The notes under the pieces were generated by a model that worked only from the letters and a program-made list of their open reading frames with translations, did not search any database and had not been told where the DNA came from. A program made the translations under genes and the position numbers. DNA of 64,000 bases, taken from contig CAXXCL010000001.1 in the NCBI GenBank assembly GCA_963668615.2, positions 1 to 64,000 of the forward strand. The letters are read 5' to 3'. This DNA is from JAAYPI01 sp963668615. GTDB taxonomy: Bacteria; Bacteroidota; Bacteroidia; Bacteroidales; Paludibacteraceae. This document shows positions 17,799-27,507 of this stretch, in pieces (positions within the stretch are counted from its first letter, which is position 1; each line of letters starts with the position of its first letter).

Positions 17799-19475
17799 TT
17801 AAAATGTTTTTCCGGTAATCATCAATATATGCTCTACAATAGGACCTAACGACAATGCGGGAAAGAATGTCAAAGCCCCAACAATTATAATGACAGCTAT
17901 CAGCAGAAAAACAAAAGTCAAATTATCTGTTCTAAAAGTTCCAGATGAAACAGGTACCAATTTCTTTGCAGAAAGGCTCCCCGCAATGGCAAGAACCGGA
18001 ATGATAATTCCAAATCGTCCGACAAGCATTCCAACTCCAAGCATCAAATTATAAAAATCGGTATTTGCATTCAATCCGGCAAGGGCACTACCATTATTTG
18101 CAGCCGCGGATGTAAAAGCATACAACATTTCTGAAAATCCATGCGGACCTTTGCTTAACAAACTACTTAATCCGGCATCAGTTGTACAAGTAATAGCCGT
18201 GAACACCAAAATAATAAAACTAGGAGCAATAATAGCCAAAATTGCCATTTTCACTTCAAATGCTTCTATCTTTTTACCCAAATATTCCGGTGTTCGCCCA
18301 ACCATTAGACCTGCTATAAAAACAGTGAGAATAACAAAAATGAGCATTCCATACAAACCTGCTCCAACACCGCCAAAAACAATCTCACCAAGCATCATAT
18401 TGAACAAAGCGACAAAGCAAGACAAAGGAGATAAACTACTATGCATGGCATTGACAGAACCGTTAGATGCAGCAGTTGTAGCAGTCTCCCAAATCAAACT
18501 ATTGATTGTTCCAAATCGTACTTCTTTGCCTTCGAACACACCCGAAGAAAAATGATATTCCGAATAAACCGAAATTCCCAATCCGACAATAAATAAAAGA
18601 AACATGGTAAGATAGATAAACCAACTTTGTTTAATTGATCCTATCATTTTTCCATAACAATAAATAAATGAAGAGGGTAAAAGCAGAAGAGCTAACATTT
18701 CCAAAAAGTTAGTCAGCGGAGTCGGATTTTCGTAAGGATGAGCACTGTTGGCATTGAAAAATCCGCCACCATTTGTACCCAATTGTTTGATCGCTATTTG
18801 AGATGCAGCGGGACCTTGCGGAATAACTTGTTGTACCTTTTCAACCGTTGTAACAGTCTTGTATTTCCCCAAATTTTGAACAACACCTTGACTGATTAAA
18901 AATATAGAAAATAAAATACTTAACGGTAAAAGAATATAAACAACCGACCTTGTCAAATCCACATAAAAATTTCCAAGTTGACTACTCAATTTATTTCGAA
19001 TACCCCGAATCAAGACTAACGCCACACCAAATCCGGTAGCCGCACTGACAAAATTCTGAACCGTTAACGCGATTAATTGGGTAAAATAACTCAAGGTGGT
19101 TTCACCCGCATAACTTTGCCAATTGGTATTGGTCATAAAACTTACAGCTGTATTGAAAGCCAATGTCCAACTTACATTTTCAAGGTGTTGGGGATTTAAA
19201 GGAAGCTGTTTTTGAATCAATTGAATTATAAATACAAACAAAAAGCCGAGGAAATTAAAACTCAATAAGGCAAATATATATTGTTTCCAATTCATCTGGC
19301 TATCGGATTTCACACCAATCAGTTTGTAAATACCCTTTTCGAGCCAAGAAAAAATACCTTTACCTTTAAATGGTCGGTTATCGAAAACCTTAAACATATA
19401 ATTTCCCAATAATGGCGTTAAAGCCACGAGCAATAATAGATATATAAATATCTGAAAATAATCAAAGTAGTTCAT
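17799..19475 (-). CDS. kdpA: K+-transporting ATPase subunit KdpA
   Basis: Potassium-channel-like subunit of the KdpFABC pump, 558 residues, the usual length, with about ten membrane helices. Family signatures are visible: TNTNWQSYAGE, QLGTNGGGFFNANSAHP (part of the selectivity filter), TNNGSALAGLN-like repeats (AAANNGSALAGLNANT) and GRTPEYLGKKIE. It binds and passes K+ while KdpB uses ATP. Unlike kdpB and kdpC it is fully open. It follows the tiny kdpF by 6 bp and precedes kdpB by 11 bp, so the order kdpF-A-B-C is the canonical one. Confidence 0.96.
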   Translation of the reverse strand: MNYFDYFQIFIYLLLLVALTPLLGNYMFKVFDNRPFKGKGIFSWLEKGIYKLIGVKSDSQMNWKQYIFALLSFNFLGFLFVFIIQLIQKQLPLNPQHLENVSWTLAFNTAVSFMTNTNWQSYAGETTLSYFTQLIALTVQNFVSAATGFGVALVLIRGIRNKLSSQLGNFYVDLTRSVVYILLPLSILFSIFLISQGVVQNLGKYKTVTTVEKVQQVIPQGPAASQIAIKQLGTNGGGFFNANSAHPYENPTPLTNFLEMLALLLLPSSFIYCYGKMIGSIKQSWFIYLTMFLLFIVGLGISVYSEYHFSSGVFEGKEVRFGTINSLIWETATTAASNGSVNAMHSSLSPLSCFVALFNMMLGEIVFGGVGAGLYGMLIFVILTVFIAGLMVGRTPEYLGKKIEAFEVKMAILAIIAPSFIILVFTAITCTTDAGLSSLLSKGPHGFSEMLYAFTSAAANNGSALAGLNANTDFYNLMLGVGMLVGRFGIIIPVLAIAGSLSAKKLVPVSSGTFRTDNLTFVFLLIAVIIIVGALTFFPALSLGPIVEHILMITGKTF

Positions 19476-19481
19476 AATTCT

Positions 19482-19562
19482 TTAGAATTTTTCAGGATTA
19501 AATAAAGAATAAAAAAGGTAAATGAGCAGAAAAACTGCTAATAGTAACGCAATTGTCATCAT
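19482..19562 (-). CDS. kdpF: KdpF, small subunit of the K+-transporting ATPase
   Basis: A 26-residue reading frame upstream of kdpA. It translates as one membrane helix (TIALLLAVFLLIYLFYSLF) ending NPEKF, the form of KdpF, which stabilises the Kdp complex in the membrane. It starts at the first of two adjacent ATG codons and stops 6 bp before kdpA. The position is exactly where kdpF sits in canonical kdpFABC operons. It is too short for usual gene callers. Confidence comes from the match in length, hydrophobic profile, NPEKF ending and position. Confidence 0.88.
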   Translation of the reverse strand: MMTIALLLAVFLLIYLFYSLFNPEKF

Positions 19563-19973
19563 AAGAATACTTATTTTAAAGTGAATAAAACCTCGTTAAA
19601 TGCCTCACATAAAGTCATAAAATATTTCACTACAAAGAAATGGCATATTTTATAAATCTAACATAAAAATAGTTGGGGGATGTATAAAGATTTTATAAAG
19701 AGTGCCTCTGCCAATCTTCAATCTTTGTTACAATCTATTACCAATTATGTCATAAGTTTAGTTTATTTCTATTTACATAAACAACTGTAAATCAAATAAT
19801 TTACCAATAAATTTCATTCAAATCAATTTTTCAGAGACAGCTTTACATATGTTTCCTATTATCAAGATATCTTCATATTCACGATAATCAAATTTTGTCC
19901 ATATGATGAAAATAACTAATTTTGAAACAAAAGCGATTTTTTTAAATCTAAAAATCAAACACAATGAAATATA
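19563..19973. promoter_or_regulatory. Divergent intergenic region between kdpF and the antiporter
   Basis: AT-rich 411 bp with no gene. On the plus strand TTTG (19894-19897), a 19-bp spacer and TAATTTTG (19917-19924) make a very good Bacteroidota promoter 50 bp before the antiporter start. On the minus strand I see no comparably good promoter for kdpF, so that operon may depend on KdpE binding here. Confidence 0.6.
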
Positions 19974-22250
19974 ATGAGGAGATTTAGAAATGTATTCTTT
20001 TATGTATTGATCATAGGAAGTTTTTCGGCACTGATATATTGGATCGACCTAATGGGTTCCAAACAAGAAATAGCCTCCAATATAATTATACCAACGACCG
20101 GTAAAACTCATTGGATGGAATTTGTAAACTCATTGTTACAAAATATTGGACATCCGTTGGCTATTTTGTTGGCTCAGATAGTCACTATTGTATTGATTGC
20201 ACGACTATTTGGGTGGATATGCAAAAAAATCGGACAACCGACAGTTATTGGTGAGATTCTTGCCGGTATTGTACTGGGACCTTCTCTTATAGGCATGTAT
20301 TTTCCTGAATTTTCGGCTGCACTTTTTCCATCTCAATCGTTAGGAAACCTGAATTTCTTAAGCCAAATAGGTCTTATCTTATTTATGTTTATAGTGGGCA
20401 TGGAAATTGACATCAATGTTCTGAAAAATAAAGCCCACGATGCCGTAGTGATAAGCCATGCCAGCATCATTGTCCCTTTTTCGTTGGGAATGGGACTCGC
20501 CTATTTTATCTATGGAGCTTTTGCTCCGGTGGGGGTAAGATTTACTTCCTTCGGATTGTTTATCGGAATAGCTATGAGTATCACCGCTTTTCCGGTACTA
20601 GCACGCATTGTACAGGAAAGAGGAATTCACAAAACGCGGTTGGGAACAGTGGTCATAACGTGTGCAGCTGCTGATGACATCACGGGCTGGAGTATTCTAG
20701 CGGCCGTAATTGCCATCGCCAAGGCTGGATCATTTGTTAGTTCGCTTTATACCATATTGCTAGCAATAGCTTATGTGTTTCTTATGATTAAAATTATCCG
20801 TCCATTCTTAAAGCATGTAGGCGAATTACACACATCAAATGAGAACATAAGCAAATCCATTGTTGCAATCTTTTTAGTAATACTCATTCTATCGGCATGG
20901 GCTACCGAAATCATTGGCATTCATGCTTTGTTTGGTGCCTTTATGGCTGGAGCTATTATGCCTGCGAACCAAAAATTTCGAAATATTTTTATCGAAAAAA
21001 TAGAAGATGTTGCTTTGGTTTTACTGCTTCCGCTATTTTTTGTTTTTACAGGTTTACGTACTGAAATAGGTTTACTAAACGATGTCTATTTATGGAAAAT
21101 CACGGGGTTAATTATATTGGTCGCCATTACCGGAAAATTCCTTGGTAGTGCTTTGGCTGCAAAGTTCGTACGTCAAAGTTGGAAAGACAGTTTAACCATA
21201 GGAGCTCTGATGAATACAAGAGGTTTGATGGAACTGGTTGTTTTAAATATCGGATATGATTTAGGTATACTAACACCCAAAGTATTTGCCATGATGGTGA
21301 TCATGGCATTGGTAACCACTTTTATGACCGGACCTACACTAAATTTCATCAACTGGATATTTAAATCAAAAGCCGAAGATAACGCAGATGAAATAGGACA
21401 CATTCGAAAATTTAAAATTTTGGTCTCATTTGGCGATCCGGAAAATGGCAAATCGTTAATACGATTGGCAAATTGTTTAATAAAAAACGCAAAGGAAAAT
21501 GCCGCTATTACGGCAATGCATTTATTTCCAAGTGCAAAATTGCACCAATTTAATTTGGACACATATGAAAATGAAAGCTTTGCACCAATCATCGAAGAAT
21601 CAAAATTTCTAAACCAAAAGATTACTACACTTTTTAAAGTCACTAGCGATATGGAATCCGACATTACCGAAGTTGCCAACAAAGGGGAATATGATCTGCT
21701 CTTGGTCGGAATAGGACAATCAATATTCGAAGGAAGTTTGCTTGGAAAAATTTTGGGATTCACCACCAGAATTATCAATCCGGACAGACTGCTAAACCAG
21801 GTGACCCGAAAAGAAAGCCTTTTTGAGAATTCTCCGTTCGACGAAAGAACGCGATCCATCATTGCTAAAAGCAAGATTTCGGTGGGTGTACTTATAGACA
21901 AAGGTTTCAGCAAAATGAACACCATTTTTGTTCCTGTCATTACTCCAAATGATACCTTTCTGATTCAATTTGCTCAAAAATTGATAAATTCTTCCGGATC
22001 GCAAATCTCTTTTATTGACGTACATGACGAAATCGACAAAAATGTCGAAATAAAGGAATCTATACATGCTATTGAGCAAGTTACCCCCACTTATATAAAT
22101 AGAATGAATGAACAGTCCATAGATTCCGAGTTTATCAAGCAACAAAATCTGATGTTAATTAGTGCGGAAAGTTGGAAATACCTGATTGATACGAAAAGTG
22201 ATTGGTTGACAAATCTACCATCAACGCTAATTATAGCAAAAAAGGAATAA
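19974..22250 (+). CDS. CPA2-family cation/H+ antiporter (KefB/NapA-like)
   Basis: Membrane antiporter of 758 residues that would exchange Na+ or K+ for protons. After a first hydrophobic helix (FFYVLIIGSFSALIYWI) the CPA2 domain (about 60-460) has IGQPTVIGEILAGIVLGPSL, MEIDINVLKN, SITAFPVLARI, the ion-binding CAAADDITGWS and MNTRGLMELV. The C-terminal 290 residues are soluble and resemble two degenerate universal-stress-protein-like modules (LVSFGDPENGKSLIRLANCL), a likely regulatory domain. It is transcribed away from the kdp operon. Side by side, a K+ importer and a cation/H+ exchanger suggest a shared ion-homeostasis region. Substrate ion cannot be fixed from sequence alone. Confidence 0.88.
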   Translation: MRRFRNVFFYVLIIGSFSALIYWIDLMGSKQEIASNIIIPTTGKTHWMEFVNSLLQNIGHPLAILLAQIVTIVLIARLFGWICKKIGQPTVIGEILAGIVLGPSLIGMYFPEFSAALFPSQSLGNLNFLSQIGLILFMFIVGMEIDINVLKNKAHDAVVISHASIIVPFSLGMGLAYFIYGAFAPVGVRFTSFGLFIGIAMSITAFPVLARIVQERGIHKTRLGTVVITCAAADDITGWSILAAVIAIAKAGSFVSSLYTILLAIAYVFLMIKIIRPFLKHVGELHTSNENISKSIVAIFLVILILSAWATEIIGIHALFGAFMAGAIMPANQKFRNIFIEKIEDVALVLLLPLFFVFTGLRTEIGLLNDVYLWKITGLIILVAITGKFLGSALAAKFVRQSWKDSLTIGALMNTRGLMELVVLNIGYDLGILTPKVFAMMVIMALVTTFMTGPTLNFINWIFKSKAEDNADEIGHIRKFKILVSFGDPENGKSLIRLANCLIKNAKENAAITAMHLFPSAKLHQFNLDTYENESFAPIIEESKFLNQKITTLFKVTSDMESDITEVANKGEYDLLLVGIGQSIFEGSLLGKILGFTTRIINPDRLLNQVTRKESLFENSPFDERTRSIIAKSKISVGVLIDKGFSKMNTIFVPVITPNDTFLIQFAQKLINSSGSQISFIDVHDEIDKNVEIKESIHAIEQVTPTYINRMNEQSIDSEFIKQQNLMLISAESWKYLIDTKSDWLTNLPSTLIIAKKE

Positions 22251-22429
22251 TTTTGTCATTGTTTGGATCAATACATACCCTAAAGCAGTCTTATGTTTTG
22301 TTTGCTCTCATGCCAAAAATTCGGATTATATCGTGATCTTTCTATTTCGTTAAAATATTACCTAATTGCTACGACAGTTTGTTGCAATAATTTTATACAT
22401 TTGACCCTACACTTCAAAAAAAACAAAAC

Positions 22430-23617
22430 ATGAGAAAGTTTTTATCCACATTGTTTTTATCCATGAGTCTCTCCATTTTTGCTCAAGAAACAGGCATTCA
22501 ATTCACCAACGACAGTATTTTATCAGAAGCATTAAGCAAATCGGCAAAGGAAGGCAAATTCCTTTTCATCGATTGTTATACAACTTGGTGTGGTCCATGT
22601 AAACAGTTGGCAAAAGAAGTTTTTACACAAAAAGAAGTTGGAGATTTTTACAACCAAAACTTTGTCAATGTCAAATTCGACATGGACAAACCCGAAAACG
22701 CGAGTATAATTTCAAAATATACCATTGATGGTTTTCCTACACTACTTTTTTTAAATGCGAAAGGAGAAATGGTGCATAAAAAAGTAGGAGCTGATGATGC
22801 GGCACATATCATTGAAGTTGGCAAAATTGCAATAGACAGCACTAGAAACTTCATCGGGTTATCTAACAAAATTAAAAAAGGAGACCGAACGGCAGAAACC
22901 ATATTCCAGTATCTAAATGCAAGTTTTAATGCGAATAATAAAGATTCTATCCTCAACGATTATTTTAAATCAAAAACAGACCAAGAACTATTATCCAAAG
23001 AATCTTGGAATTTATTTACAAAGTTCGTTTATGATTTTGAGAATCCTCAATTTCAATATTTTCTTGCTCATCGCAACAATTATAAATCGAAATATGGTAA
23101 AAAAGAAGTTAATGACCACATCATGTTAGGGTTCAGTTATTACTCTTGGAAACATAAAGAAGATGCCGACAAAATATATTTACAATCCATTGATTCTTCC
23201 TTATACATGCAATATGTAAAATCTGTTGAATATTATGCAGCATGGCGTGCGTCCGGCACTGAAAAAGATGACAAAGGGCTTTGGAACAATTTCATAGGAA
23301 AGGCTACGGCTTACTTTGCAGAAGACATAGACCCAATGCAAATAAACAATGGTTGCTGGTATATATACGGAAATTATAAGGCTGTTAATGATTCAAGCAT
23401 ATTGCCAATAATCAAAAAATGGTCTTACAAATCATATTTGATGGACAAAAAAAGCCATTTTATCTGCGATACGTATGCCCGAATATTATTCGAACTCGGT
23501 GAGACTAAAGGAGCAATAAAATATGAAAAAATGGCAATAAAAATGGCGGAAAAATACGATCCGGGGTATGCAAAACCATATAGCGAAGTACTCGAAAGCT
23601 TCAAACAAAAAAAATAA
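22430..23617 (+). CDS. Exported thioredoxin-fold protein
   Basis: A 395-residue protein with a signal peptide (FLSTLFLSMSLSIFA, residues 3-18) followed by a thioredoxin domain (about 30-140). The redox pair is in TWCGPCKQ (Cys54 and Cys57) and the cis-proline in DGFPTLLFL. This WCGPC form resembles thiol:disulfide interchange proteins and DUF255-like proteins more than TlpA. The C-terminal 250 residues are helical with TPR-like character (ILFELGETKGAIKYEKMAIKMAEKY). It probably acts on disulfides in the periplasm. It is monocistronic, with a hairpin right after the stop. Confidence 0.82.
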   Translation: MRKFLSTLFLSMSLSIFAQETGIQFTNDSILSEALSKSAKEGKFLFIDCYTTWCGPCKQLAKEVFTQKEVGDFYNQNFVNVKFDMDKPENASIISKYTIDGFPTLLFLNAKGEMVHKKVGADDAAHIIEVGKIAIDSTRNFIGLSNKIKKGDRTAETIFQYLNASFNANNKDSILNDYFKSKTDQELLSKESWNLFTKFVYDFENPQFQYFLAHRNNYKSKYGKKEVNDHIMLGFSYYSWKHKEDADKIYLQSIDSSLYMQYVKSVEYYAAWRASGTEKDDKGLWNNFIGKATAYFAEDIDPMQINNGCWYIYGNYKAVNDSSILPIIKKWSYKSYLMDKKSHFICDTYARILFELGETKGAIKYEKMAIKMAEKYDPGYAKPYSEVLESFKQKK

Positions 23618-23627
23618 CAACCGACTT

Positions 23628-23656
23628 AACTCCTGGTTGTAACTGGGAGTTCTTTT
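23628..23656 (+). terminator. Terminator-like hairpin after the thioredoxin gene
   Basis: AACTCC pairs with GGAGTT around a 12-base loop and TTCTTTT follows. The stem is short, so this is moderately supported. Confidence 0.55.
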
Positions 23657-23716
23657 ATAAATACTGACCAATAAATAACCCATAAAACTAAAGATAAGTT
23701 CTATGGGTTATTTTTG

Positions 23717-23801
23717 CGGAGAGAGAGGGATTCAAACCCCCGGTACCTTGCAGTACGGCGGTTTTCAAGACCGCTGCAATCGATCACTCTGCCATCTCTC
23801 C
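23717..23801 (-). tRNA. tRNA-Ser (anticodon UGA)
   Basis: An 85-nt class II tRNA. The acceptor stem GGAGAGA pairs with TCTCTCC. The anticodon stem GCGGT/ACCGC encloses the loop CTTGAAA with anticodon TGA (plus-strand 23765-23767). A long variable arm (GTACTGCAAGGTAC) is typical of tRNA-Ser, and the T arm GGGGGTTTGAATCCCTC is standard. The discriminator is G and no CCA is encoded. Confidence 0.95.
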
Positions 23802-23896
23802 AAGAGCATCTTTCCTGCTCAAAAGTGGTGCAAATGTAAAGCCTTTTTTACTTTCTTGCAAATTTTTATATCTCTTTTTCGAAAAATTGAACCTTA

Positions 23897-23927
23897 TTGA
23901 TTTGTCGAAACAAAAAACATACCTTTG
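23897..23927 (+). promoter_or_regulatory. Predicted mutS2 promoter
   Basis: TTG (23897-23899), a 20-bp spacer and a perfect -7 box TACCTTTG (23920-23927), 27 bp before the mutS2 ATG. Confidence 0.6.
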
Positions 23928-23953
23928 CCTAAGCAAAAAATTAGTTAAACAGC

Positions 23954-26392
23954 ATGATTTATCCATCTCACTTTGAATCAAAAATAGGATTTGACAAAAT
24001 TAAAATTTTTCTTAAAGAAAAGTGCATCAGCTATTTAGGAGAAGAAAAGGTAGACTACATTCAATTCTCCTCTGATATAAATACGATTTCAACATTGGTT
24101 TCGCAGACACAAGAATTTATCAACCTAATTTCCGAGAACGACTCCTTCCCCACTGATGCCTATTTTGACATTCGATCCTATTTATCCAGAATACAAGTAG
24201 AAGGCTCTTTTTTAGCTGAAAATGAGTTATTTGAAATTCAACGTTCACTACTAACCATTAAGGAAATCATTGGATTTATTAACAATAAAGAGGATAAACT
24301 TTACCCTGAATTAAAGGCTTTGTCAAAAGACATTTTACTTTTTCCTCCGATATTACAACGTATTGATACTATCTTAAATAAGTTCGGAAAAATAAAAGAC
24401 AATGCTTCTCCCGAATTAGCCCGCATAAGAAAAGAAAAACTGGTAACAGCCAGTAGCATTTCCCGTATTCTTGACCAGATCATCCGAAAAGCTCAAGCTG
24501 AAGGATACACAGAAAAAGACATAACCCCCTCTGTAAGAGAAGGAAGACTTGTTATTCCGGTTATACCTGCTTTCAAACGAAAAATAAATGGCATTGTACA
24601 CGACGAATCCGCAAGTGGAAAGACCATCTATATTGAACCGGCAGAAGTTGTGGAAGCTAATAATCAAGTCAGCGAATTAAAGATCCAAGAAAAACGGGAA
24701 ATAACCAAAATTTTAACCGCTTTTACAGATTTTGTTCGCCCCTACATTCCTGAATTGTTACATTCGTATGATTTCTTAGGTACAATTGACTTTATACGAG
24801 CCAAAGCTCTTTTTTCAATTGAAATAGGAGGTATCAAACCGGCTATAGAAAACAATACAATGATTGATTGGATAAACAGTTATCACCCGCTACTATACCT
24901 TTCTTTAAAAAAGCAACAAAAAACCATCATTCCTTTAACTATTTTGCTAACCAATGAACACAGACTTCTTCTTATTTCAGGTCCCAATGCAGGAGGAAAA
25001 TCTGTCTGTTTAAAAACCGTCGGATTATTGCAATACATGATGCAATGCGGACTTCCCGTTCCAATGAAAGAAAACAGTACAATGGGTATTTTCGACCATA
25101 TTTTTATTGATATCGGAGACGAGCAATCCATTGAAAATGATTTAAGTACATACAGCTCTCATCTATCTAATATGAAGTTTTTTATTAAAAACAGTAATGA
25201 AAAAACTCTCATTTTAATTGATGAATTTGGAAGCGGAACTGAGCCTCAAATAGGTGGTGCGATTGCTGAAGCTGAACTTAATGTATTTAATCAAAATAAA
25301 ACATTTGGAGTTATTACTACCCACTATACCAATTTGAAACATTTTGCAAGTCAAACGGATGGAATCATAAATGGAGCGATGTTATACGACAGACATCTTA
25401 TGCAGCCTCTATTTCAACTCAAAATAGGTAATCCGGGTAGTTCTTTCGCCATTGAAATAGCACGCAAAATCGGACTTCCTGAATCAATTATTTCAGAAGC
25501 TACAGAAAAAATAGGCCTTGATCATATAAACTACGATAAAAACCTTCAAGACATTGCTCGTGACAAACATTATTGGGAAAATAAACGACAACAAATTCGT
25601 TTAAAAGAGAAAAAACTAGAGGAAATCTCAGAACAATTAAGGAATGAACTAGAAGGTATCGATAAACAACGTAAAATAATTATTCGTGAAGCCAAAAGTG
25701 AAGCCAATCTCCTACTTTCCAATACAAATGCTACAATAGAGAATACCATTAGACAAATCAAAGAGTCGAATGCAGACAAAGAAAAAGCTCGTTTATCTAG
25801 AAAAAACATAGAAGAACTTAAGACATTAATCAATACTGAAAATTCGGGAGAAAACTTCATTTCAAAAAAAATAGAAAAATTACAGCCCAGAATAAAAAAA
25901 GAGATTTCAAAGGAAAAGGAAGAAACTGTTAAGGTTGGTGATTATGTCAAGTTGAAGGGACACAGTACTTTTGGGTCTATTATCAAGATACAGCAAAAAA
26001 CAGCAACTGTGGCATTTGGCGACATCAAATCCACCGTCAAATTGGCGGCATTAGAAAAAGTAAGCCACAAACAAGTAAAACAAGAAAAAAAGAAAATCAG
26101 TTTTGTTAGTAGGTATACCAACGATAATATCAGGGAACGTAAATTAAATTTCAAACAAGAGATCGATGTACGAGGACTTCGAACAGAAGAAGCATTACAA
26201 ACAGTTAGTTTCTATATTGACAATGCATTCATCGTAAATGCAAGCACCGTGCGTATTTTGCATGGCACAGGCACAGGGGCTCTCCGCCAAGCCATCCGAC
26301 ACTATTTGTCTACTATTCCCGGAATAAAATCTGCCAAAGATGAACACATCCAACTAGGAGGTGCCGGCATTACCGTTGTGGAATTTGAATAA
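23954..26392 (+). CDS. mutS2: Endonuclease MutS2
   Basis: MutS-family ATPase with a C-terminal Smr nuclease, 812 residues. It lacks the mismatch-recognition domain I of MutS and is linked to recombination control and rescue of collided ribosomes. The core and clamp region (1-300) is followed by the ATPase: Walker A GPNAGGKS near residue 343, Walker B LILIDEFGSGTEP and TTHYTNLKHFA. A long charged coiled coil (about 520-640) leads to a KOW-like segment (VKVGDYVKLKGHSTFG) and the Smr domain (about 735-812) with DVRGLRTEEAL and RILHGTGTGALR. It is complete and stands alone between tRNA-Ser and the sus locus. Confidence 0.95.
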   Translation: MIYPSHFESKIGFDKIKIFLKEKCISYLGEEKVDYIQFSSDINTISTLVSQTQEFINLISENDSFPTDAYFDIRSYLSRIQVEGSFLAENELFEIQRSLLTIKEIIGFINNKEDKLYPELKALSKDILLFPPILQRIDTILNKFGKIKDNASPELARIRKEKLVTASSISRILDQIIRKAQAEGYTEKDITPSVREGRLVIPVIPAFKRKINGIVHDESASGKTIYIEPAEVVEANNQVSELKIQEKREITKILTAFTDFVRPYIPELLHSYDFLGTIDFIRAKALFSIEIGGIKPAIENNTMIDWINSYHPLLYLSLKKQQKTIIPLTILLTNEHRLLLISGPNAGGKSVCLKTVGLLQYMMQCGLPVPMKENSTMGIFDHIFIDIGDEQSIENDLSTYSSHLSNMKFFIKNSNEKTLILIDEFGSGTEPQIGGAIAEAELNVFNQNKTFGVITTHYTNLKHFASQTDGIINGAMLYDRHLMQPLFQLKIGNPGSSFAIEIARKIGLPESIISEATEKIGLDHINYDKNLQDIARDKHYWENKRQQIRLKEKKLEEISEQLRNELEGIDKQRKIIIREAKSEANLLLSNTNATIENTIRQIKESNADKEKARLSRKNIEELKTLINTENSGENFISKKIEKLQPRIKKEISKEKEETVKVGDYVKLKGHSTFGSIIKIQQKTATVAFGDIKSTVKLAALEKVSHKQVKQEKKKISFVSRYTNDNIRERKLNFKQEIDVRGLRTEEALQTVSFYIDNAFIVNASTVRILHGTGTGALRQAIRHYLSTIPGIKSAKDEHIQLGGAGITVVEFE

Positions 26393-26435
26393 CAAAAAAA
26401 AACAGAATTGTAGATTCTGCCTTACATAAATGCAT

Positions 26436-26466
26436 AAAAAAAGCACGACTTAAATCGTGCTTTTTT
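26436..26466. terminator. Bidirectional terminator between mutS2 and the SusE/F-like gene
   Basis: AAAAAGCACGA and TCGTGCTTTTT form a stem flanked by A and T runs, serving the two convergent genes. A smaller hairpin, CAGAAT/ATTCTG, lies at 26403-26419. Confidence 0.88.
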
Positions 26467-26480
26467 ATTAGATATGAATT

Positions 26481-27368
26481 TTATTGAATCCAAGTAGGAT
26501 CAGCAGCCCAAGCTGTAACAACATCAACAGCACTTAAAGATACCGGCATATCAAATTGCGTTGCAAATTGATTATCCCAAGACCAAGTTGTTCCATCAGC
26601 ACTAACCACATATTTGTACTGGAATGAAGCAGGAACATCTTTTGTCAAAGAATAAGTACCATCTGTATTTCTGGTCATAACTACTGCACCAAGAGTCCAA
26701 TATTCGGCATCACCAGATGCACCCCAACTACCTACAACTGAAACAGATGCATTTGCGGGTGTAGTAGCAGGAACAGTTACCTTGAATGTAGCAGTACCGG
26801 CAGCATTTTTAGCAACACAAGGAGCTGATTTCCATGCAGCAACATCAATATAAACAACATCCTGATCAGAAAGTGTTGTAAGTTTAACTTCACCACTATT
26901 TTCAGAATTGTCCAAAACAGCTGTTGTTGATAACGGTTCTACGAAAGTTACATTAGTTGTAGTAGTCGTATTCATACCCCATTGGGTACTCCATGTTGTA
27001 GAAGCAAGACCAGCTTCAGGAACAGCAATAACCTTAACAGCCATATCTGCTGAATAAGTCAACGTAATAGAATACCAAGTATCGGTACCGGTTACTTTAG
27101 TAAGAGGATTACCCGCAGTAGGAGTCCATCCTAATTCGGTAGTACCGTTAGAACCAACAGCCACAAGACCTTGACAAATAGAACCTGCAGGAATACGAAC
27201 AGCTACAGTTACAAAACCTGCAGCAGGTTTGGCAATAGTAGGAATTTCTTCCAAAGTAGAATCAACTGGAGTTTCCGAATCAGTCTTTTTTGGCTCATCA
27301 CTCGAACAAGAAGCAAACGCCAAAGAGAGGGCTGCTAAAGCCACAAAAAGAAATTTTACTTTTTTCAT
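26481..27368 (-). CDS. SusE/SusF-like glycan-binding surface lipoprotein
   Basis: Predicted surface lipoprotein of 295 residues encoded after susC and susD. The signal peptide ends in the lipobox SLAFASC, followed by SSDEP, an acidic stretch that often directs Bacteroidota lipoproteins to the surface. Two all-beta modules follow (about 50-170 and 180-290); the second resembles a starch-binding CBM fold (VSVVGSWGASGDAEYW, then FQYKYVVSADGTTWSWDNQ). Rich in Thr and Ala. It would bind alpha-glucan chains outside the cell, as SusE and SusF do. A terminator and a palindrome separate it from susD, so its expression may differ from that of susCD. Exact family membership is inferred from position and fold-like motifs. 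Confidence 0.8.
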   Translation of the reverse strand: MKKVKFLFVALAALSLAFASCSSDEPKKTDSETPVDSTLEEIPTIAKPAAGFVTVAVRIPAGSICQGLVAVGSNGTTELGWTPTAGNPLTKVTGTDTWYSITLTYSADMAVKVIAVPEAGLASTTWSTQWGMNTTTTTNVTFVEPLSTTAVLDNSENSGEVKLTTLSDQDVVYIDVAAWKSAPCVAKNAAGTATFKVTVPATTPANASVSVVGSWGASGDAEYWTLGAVVMTRNTDGTYSLTKDVPASFQYKYVVSADGTTWSWDNQFATQFDMPVSLSAVDVVTAWAADPTWIQ

Positions 27369-27442
27369 TTTTTTAATGTTAAATGTTAATAAATAGGTTT
27401 TTAAATTTTATAGTGCAAATAAAACACTTTTTCGTCAATATC

Positions 27443-27468
27443 TGGCAAAAAACAGACATTTTTTGCCA
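27443..27468. promoter_or_regulatory. Palindrome upstream of the SusE/F-like gene
   Basis: TGGCAAAAAA (27443-27452) and TTTTTTGCCA (27459-27468) form a perfect 10-bp inverted repeat with a 6-bp centre, about 75 bp before the start. There is no T run after it in the direction of transcription, so an operator is more likely than a terminator. Confidence 0.45.
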
Positions 27469-27507
27469 AAATGAAAAAAAAATGCCACTTTTTATTCTTA
27501 TCGTTCT

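Noticed and set aside
18151..18555. 134-codon open frame on the plus strand inside kdpA
   Set aside because: It is antisense to an intact, well-conserved gene and its translation has no family features.
21173..21940. 255-codon open frame on the minus strand
   Set aside because: It lies wholly opposite the antiporter gene; a codon-bias shadow with no recognisable protein character.
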